In this document: positions 19,268-25,440 of the stretch, in pieces
Numbering within the stretch: the stretch's first letter is position 1
Layout: each line of letters begins with the position of its first letter
Origin: Pelargonium cotyledonis
Lineage: Eukaryota > Streptophyta > Magnoliopsida > Geraniales > Geraniaceae
Reading direction: 5' to 3'
Assembly: GCA_036897625.1 (NCBI GenBank)
Contig: JAYMTA010000668.1
Location: 1 to 25,440 of the forward strand
DNA length: 25,440 bases
Translations under genes and position numbers: made by a program
Notes under the pieces: generated by a model
Databases searched by the model: none
What the model saw: only the letters and a program-made list of their open reading frames with translations
Told to the model about the DNA's origin: nothing

Positions 19268-20197
19268 TAAAGACGACTTGTCGTCTTTTCCATTTATGAT
19301 GAAAAAGATGAAACTAATAATCCAACGTTTGATGTCAACTATTGCAAATTACGACCCTTATTTTGGAATGAAAATACTAACAATTTAAGAGATGAATAAT
19401 TTAAATTTACCCATTAGAGCCAAAAAATTGATTTTGAGTTGAATATTTTTGAATTTTTGTTTGAAACCGATTATTCTAAATTGTCAGGTCTAAGCAACGA
19501 CACTTCATTAAATTCCTTCATAAAAGTGTGAGGCAGCATAATCAACTCCACGTTATTGAAAGCTTACAAGGGAAATACCAGTTTAATTGAGTACACATCA
19601 AACGAAAGTACCATTGTAGCCAAAACGCAACAAGAATTGGTTTGGATGGATATAAATGCTAAATTGTGAAGTGGACGTCGACGCTTACACCTGTTACTTT
19701 TTGCTGAGATATTTTTATTTCCTTTAATTGAATGTAGAAAAACATCTTTTTCTTCTAAAGTCGCACATGTGTTTCTAACGTGAACATAGTTATCGATCAT
19801 TGGGTTAAAAAGTAACAAATCGTGAGATGATATCTTCTCATTGGATTAGCTGATAACTCTTTTACTGATATTCTTGTCTCTATAATGTACTAGCAAGATA
19901 TAATATCCATAGAAGAGATCAAGAATGGAAAAAGAAAATGCATTTGGAATGAAAATGGCATCAAATTAGGGTTACATTAAACTTGCAAACCTCCCAAGTA
20001 GAAACTAGCAAATCTAGTACTGAAATGGTCCTTCTGAGGGATCAAATCTCTAAAATCAACTCAAATGATTGGGAGAACAACAAATAGAAGATCAAATTAA
20101 TGCACAAAATTACAAACACCACAATAAACAGAACAGGTACAGCTCTAATGCATTCTGAGCTTATTAACTCTCGAGTAGGACAGGATCTTTACGCGCA
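19268..20197. other. Intergenic spacer: promoter of the 87-aa gene and 3' flank of mevalonate kinase
   Basis: About 0.9 kb without a credible gene. The right part should hold the mevalonate kinase 3' UTR and the left part the promoter of the small gene. An 84-codon open frame on the - strand (19564-19818) has no recognisable domain or gene structure and is not called. Confidence 0.45.
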
Positions 20198-23100
20198 TCA
20201 TGAAGAATTGCAAAAGCAAACTTCCACACCTTTACCTCCGATTTCAGCAATCAGGCATTGAAACCCGCATGACTCGAGCTCAGCGATGACTTTGTCAACA
20301 ACTGTTCCTGATAGCACTGATTCATTTGGTCAAGGTACAAAATGTGCCAAACAGTAAAGAATAGAATAGAGTTTCTTTGTACTAGTAAATTGCATGAACT
20401 GTTCAGATAGTAGCTTCGTTTTTCATGACAGTAAGCAATAAAAACTTAACTACTGTGAACACCAGGTTCTGCTTGAAGAGATGAACAAAAATACTTGTTC
20501 ACCGAGCAGCCCTGGTCTTACGTATGTATCATAAGGCTGCATGAGCTTATAATTGTACACCATATAATAAGATGCCAGTGTTTTATTTATCCACAGCCCC
20601 ATTTAGCTCAGTAGCAAAAGTTTAAAAGCATACAAGAATGAGATCAATGGCAATGAAAAGTTTTTAAGTTGTTCCACATGAAAAGTATAAATTGAAATGC
20701 TAAGAATATTCAAGACAGGTTTGGAATCTGTTGGTAAGGCTAAGGACAACAGCTCTCATAAGAGAGTTAACATTGCAAATCCACTATGTTGTCTAACTCC
20801 TACCCTCCCACAATCAACAAATGATAAGATTACCTCACTCTTCACTTCGGTATTGGTATTGGATGTCTCCAAAGACACCAGGTTAAAGGAATTCAGCTTA
20901 AGCTAAGAGCTGATACTTTTTTCAGGCATTTTATAAACAGCTCAGATGAGTCTCCATTTCAGTACAATATCTGCATTTTTTAGATACTCTGTCCAGTTCT
21001 TTACTAATGCATGTTTCTCATCATGAAAGTTTGTTTCCCTTTTGAAATATTTATTCTAGACATCCTTACAACATATCTCGGAACCTAATGTGTCCTATTG
21101 CCACTCTGTGCTATCAACTGTTGTGTTTTATGCCATAAAATGCCATCTCCCTACTTGAGGCCCCAAATCACATTTAATTTTATTCCTATATGCTCCCCAA
21201 ATCGAATACTGCTGACTTCAAGCAAATATCTGGCGAAATGTAAGCTCATTTTGATCCAAACATCTTAAAGTTTTCTTGCTACAGATCTCTTCACCTTGTT
21301 AGTTGATATCTTCAATGTTTTATCAACTTCGCTAATTTGTGTCATTTTTCCAACAATCATTCAAATTGTTCCACGAGAAACCCAGGGGAGACAACGATAC
21401 TAGTACAGTCATGTTAGAGCCTTCAAATCCTAACTCCATTAATTGTATTACACAGTGCAACCTGCTCCAGGATTTTCCTCAAATAACTATATCTAGTTTT
21501 TCATTTCTGACTTCTCCTAGATTTATCCCCGACAATGAGCTAACAGCTTACTAAAAGACAGTTTAAATGACTTGGGAAGGGGTAATACTAAAGCTGGTAA
21601 TTTGGATTTGGATCCCATCTAGCATCCAGCTATGGGTACATTCATATCACTGTACCAGTCTCATCAAACATATCCTCTTGGATTTTATCCACGACAAGAA
21701 AAATTTATTTGATGTATTTCCCGTCCCCTCCTAATATTCTAACTCATCACTGCTTCCAAGTTTTTGAGCTGTGTAACCTTCTCAATGTAGCATATGTTAC
21801 ACAAGCCTATCTAATCAGAAAAGCATGCTTCTCTAAACACTAAGGTTGGAAAGTATGCAAATCAGGGGTAAAGGAAAAATATGGCAAATATATTCAGAAC
21901 TAGTCAGATACTCTAAACTATACTAGATGATCAGAGTATGATAGAAATATATAGAGAGAGAAAACATGATCAGCATGCTATATTAAGATAAACCGTAAGT
22001 AGATGGATACGGGTTGGCAACAGCGTCAGGACACAGCCTCCACCCCCAGCTCCGGTCAATTTGGAAGCTAATTTGTATTTCAATGTTGTTCGGAGAACAG
22101 TTTCTATTGATGCATGGCTGACTCCCATGCATTGGAGGAGACCTTGATTCATTTCCATCAACTCTTGTATCTTCTCTTCCTTCTCAGTTGCGGACAGAGC
22201 ACCAGGAGAAGGTGACAGGATTATGTCGGAAAATTCATTGCTGATAGAATCAACGGCACTAAACACAGAACTCATAGCATCTGGATGCCTTAATGTCCTC
22301 TCTGAAACACCAGCAACTAAAGCCTTTGTATTCCTCCCAACTTTTGTGTTAGTAATGAGCATCTTAAGTACCATATTAGATTCAATGCGTGTCAAGCTAC
22401 CTGACTTGAACTTGATCAAGTTGCCTGTCACATTAAAACTTTCAATTACAATCACCAAATAGAATCAAGCTCTCTCGTCGGGGTAAATAAAAACTGAGGA
22501 AACAAGGTGCTCTGATGAAATTGACAAGAATGTAAACTCATAAATAATAAGAATGTCCAACAGTGGTAGATTTTCCATCTGTACTCTCATATAACCTCTT
22601 AAACCACAAAGAGGTTCATACATAAATCATAAATGGAACCCAATACCATAATCTATGATCCAAAAAAGTTTTAAGCCATTCAGAACTTCATAAAGACAAG
22701 ACATTAGTTCCATCACAACAGCAAATATCACATCTTCTATATAAAAAAAAAATTATGGGTGGTGCACTGGTATATTCATTGTATCATGGTATATCTGGTG
22801 TCGGTGAGGGATTGTCGTTTTTCTTGTTTAGGTTTGTTTTCCTCTCTGGTTTTTCTTCTGGGTGTCCATTTTTAGCTTTTAGCTTAAGTTCATCTCTCTT
22901 GTAAAGCTTTGAGACCCAAACAAAAAAAAAAAAAACTTCCACTAAAATAAGTTCTCTCAACATATTGCCCAAACTAATTGTCCTTTTAGGCTCTGAACAA
23001 TCAATTCCAGCATATGAGCAATAAGGGATCTAAGACGGGGAACACATTTCACATGGAAATGAAAGGCAGCCTTGGAGCGGAACTCTTTACATTTTCCTTC

Positions 23101-25116
23101 TGTAAAAGATTTTTAACACTACAATAATTAATTAGCTATATCCGATTCATGAATCCTAATTTTAGAACGACAAGAACAAAGCAGAGTGCTTTAGCCTAAA
23201 AGAGTTGATAAAGGACAAAACAATATTTTTTCACATATGAAAAGCCATAGCTCACAAAATCACATACCATATGTGCTGACTGTGTTGTCTATACCCGATG
23301 GCTTCCCGTGAATTATCTTTTCACCTTCAAAAGCCCATTTATTAACCAACTCAAGCTCTTTTTCTCCAAATGTTAACCATTCCTGGTGGCCCAAGTCCAC
23401 ACTCACAGCATCTGAGTAAGCAAGCAAAGCAGCTGAGAGTGCGACACAGAGTGCCGCAGATGAACCCAGACCTGAACCCAGTGGAAGCTCAGATGTGATA
23501 ACCACTATGGCAGGCTTAAATCTGATACACAAGGAGAAACGCAACAGAAATGAAAATAGTACCCAAAGAATAGTAAACTATACAATCCAATATTTGATTC
23601 ATACCCTTGTATACAGGAGTACATCCAGATAAAAGCCATCATTCCAGCAGCAAGTCCAATTCTTGCCTCTGGAATATTTTGTTCTTCAACTAGAGCTGCA
23701 ATTAACCTCAAGGTGCCTATTGAGCATGTGGTGGGCGTTGAAGAAAAGGGACAGTTCAATCCAGCAAGAGCTTCTTTGATTTTTTCAATTGGCCAAGAAT
23801 ATTCTAGTTTCATATCCTTCAGCTGTAGCTTAAGTGTGTCATTACTCTCTACAGGAACAAAAGGCAAAAGTGTTTTGTTAGAATTCAATAGATATGTTGC
23901 ATGTCTGATCCCGATCCACAAAAAGCAAAACGATTTTGGGCTCCCATCACCCCAAAATCAGTTATAGAGATTGTCATGTAGAGAATAAGAACTGATCCTA
24001 AGACAGTGTAATCGAAATGAAGTTTAATTTTATTCATATTTCCTCTTACAGTATTACGATAGTAACCAGATAAGGAGCTAAATACTAAATGACATACTCA
24101 TACATTCAGAACTATTTGACCTCAGTTTATATTAAACCATCATTAGTGTGTATGGTAAGTTGGAACAAAGAAATTTCTGACAAGAAGTGACTAGGCAAAG
24201 TTTCTGAAACCATGCCATTATCAGAATTTTATTTTAGCCGAAAAACAAAAGCAAAAGTAAAACCATCCTATCATTTTCTCAGGCATGAACTGCCAACACA
24301 ATCAAAAGAATATGGTTCAATATTAATGCTAGTTCACAAAGGTGATGACTTGGACAATAGCAAAAGTAAATCATCACACACACCCAAAAAATTAAACTTA
24401 AAACAGGTTGAGCATGTTTTAGAATCATAGTCAAGCAACTCAAATCATTGTACTTCATTGCACAACAAATACCAAAGAGTTCTGAAATCATAGAATATGA
24501 AAAGAGGAACTGTAGACTGCGTTGTACCGAAACGATAAACGCAGAAGAATTGAGGGCTAAATGTGCAATAATGATTCAATAAATTACTGATCCCAACACC
24601 CGCTGCAACCAACAAATGGAATCCTCTGTAGATTCATTTCCCAATAAAGATAGCAAACAAAAACACATAAACACATTTTGACAACCATTTGGGGGAAAGC
24701 AAAAATCATCAAAAAATTATAAAATGTTCTCTTCTGAATCATCATTTCAAACAAACTTAAAACCAACCCAATGTCAAAAAACCCCATCTTTACAGAATTC
24801 AGCAAATACCAAACTCAACCCAACAGCCAAATCAGAATCATACATCAAAATCCTCAAAAGGGCATATTCAAATCAACATTCCCAGCAAACCCAAATCAGC
24901 TCAGCCTCAAAAACTAAGCCCCCACAAATCCCAGACCCATTAACCCATCACAGCGTTAGAGCAGAAACAGATTGAGAAAGTACCAGAATGAGAAATAAAA
25001 CGCAAGGAGACGGAGGTGCATAGATTAATGGAGGCGGCCACCGCAGTGGATCCGTGAACGACGGCGTGCTCGCCGGAGAGAATGATCTTTCCGGGAGCTC
25101 TAGCTTTCACCTCCAT
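20198..25116 (-). CDS. MVK: Mevalonate kinase (5 exons, 384 aa)
   Basis: Phosphorylates mevalonate to 5-phosphomevalonate with ATP in the cytosolic mevalonate pathway that supplies sterols and other isoprenoids. Exons in coding order: 25116-24984, 23848-23605, 23521-23268, 22424-22011 and 20307-20198, all GT-AG and in frame, 1155 nt. The start MEVKARAPGKIIL matches plant MVKs. All three GHMP-kinase motifs are present: PGKIILSGEHAVVHG (8-22), ELPLGSGLGSSAALCVA (137-153, ATP-binding) and KLTGAGGGGCVL (332-343). HGKPSGIDN carries the expected catalytic Asp204. Length fits the family (Arabidopsis 378 aa). Oddities: the exon 4/5 join gives LLPTRTVVDKV, where Arabidopsis has Gly for the Arg. GGKG replaces GGNG near the end, and a short CNSS tail follows VEVCF. 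Introns 1 (1135 bp), 3 (843 bp) and 4 (1703 bp) are long, and I see no nested gene in them. Confidence 0.95.
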
Positions 25117-25440
25117 CTTTGCTTTACTGTTGCAGCAAGTTTTGTCTTTTTTGAAAAAATCGAATTCAAATTTGGAAAAACCTGTAGTTCCTAAAATGAA
25201 AATTTCAAATTTGTTTGAACTTTATTTAAGTTGTCCTGTTCCTAAAATAAAAATTTTGTTCTGACATGTTCACTGCTACGTGATAATAAAAATATGTTTT
25301 TAAAATATAAATAACTAAAATTATTATTTTATTTTTATTTTTTTATCACATCTATGAAATTATAAATTTGCCCCCGTCTTTTTCTTAAATTTATAGAGAT
25401 GTGCCATCAATTTTTCTCTCTTCTTCAACACCATGCTCAT
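25117..25440 (-). promoter_or_regulatory. 5' flank/promoter region of mevalonate kinase
   Basis: Very AT-rich sequence upstream (in gene orientation) of the start at 25116. Runs such as TTATTTTATTTTTATTTTTT at about 25322-25343 (+ strand) are present, but no single TATA box stands out. No other gene is seen before the window ends. Confidence 0.35.

Noticed and set aside
22742-22936. Possible retrotransposed fragment ending in an A run in intron 3 of mevalonate kinase
   Set aside because: The base composition differs from the surroundings and an A run follows, but there are no matching flanks and no recognisable source.
1-25440. Prokaryotic-type systems (operons, CRISPR, phage genes) or LTR retroelements
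   Set aside because: No regularly spaced repeats, no ribosome-binding-site-led gene runs, and no reverse transcriptase, integrase or capsid-like frames were seen. The window is ordinary plant gene space.

Overview
This window is nuclear DNA from a flowering plant, almost certainly a eudicot. The genes are split by AT-rich GT-AG introns, the proteins match plant families, and the spacers and introns carry plant-type SINE, hAT, Stowaway and other MITE remnants. I cannot fix the genus from sequence alone. I see no bacterial operons, CRISPR arrays, intact transposase genes or rRNA/tRNA genes.

Layout. Bases 1-4200 are gene-free, AT-rich intergenic DNA with a tRNA-derived SINE (1160-1339), several hairpins and a foldback element (about 3021-3287). 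On the + strand, 4355-11687 is a 14-exon sterol 3-beta-glucosyltransferase (UGT80A2-like, 588 aa). Its introns hold a tandem duplication of an exon end plus donor site, a MITE of about 850 bp and a Stowaway-like MITE. It converges on a five-exon cytochrome P450 of the CYP714 family on the - strand (12148-14384, about 516 aa).

Next, also on the - strand, come a single-exon reversibly glycosylated polypeptide (RGP5/UAM5-like, 15620-16669, 349 aa) and, immediately upstream of it, a three-exon gene for an 87-aa protein I do not recognise (16776-18995). Only 106 nt separate the stop of the small gene from the RGP start. That spacer has no ATG and no AATAAA. This suggests a shared, two-ORF transcript and is the observation I would follow first. 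The 1.85-kb intron of the small gene carries a 245-bp hAT-type MITE with 8-bp target duplications. Finally, 20198-25116 (- strand) is a five-exon mevalonate kinase (384 aa).

How the genes relate. Mevalonate kinase feeds the cytosolic isoprenoid/sterol pathway, UGT80 glucosylates sterols, and CYP714 enzymes oxidise gibberellins or triterpenoids. Three of the five genes therefore touch isoprenoid metabolism. All are ordinary, widely conserved families, so the proximity may be chance. The RGP acts in nucleotide-sugar and cell-wall metabolism.

Exon boundaries were worked out by hand from splice-site consensus, reading-frame continuity and remembered family sequences. No database search was possible.
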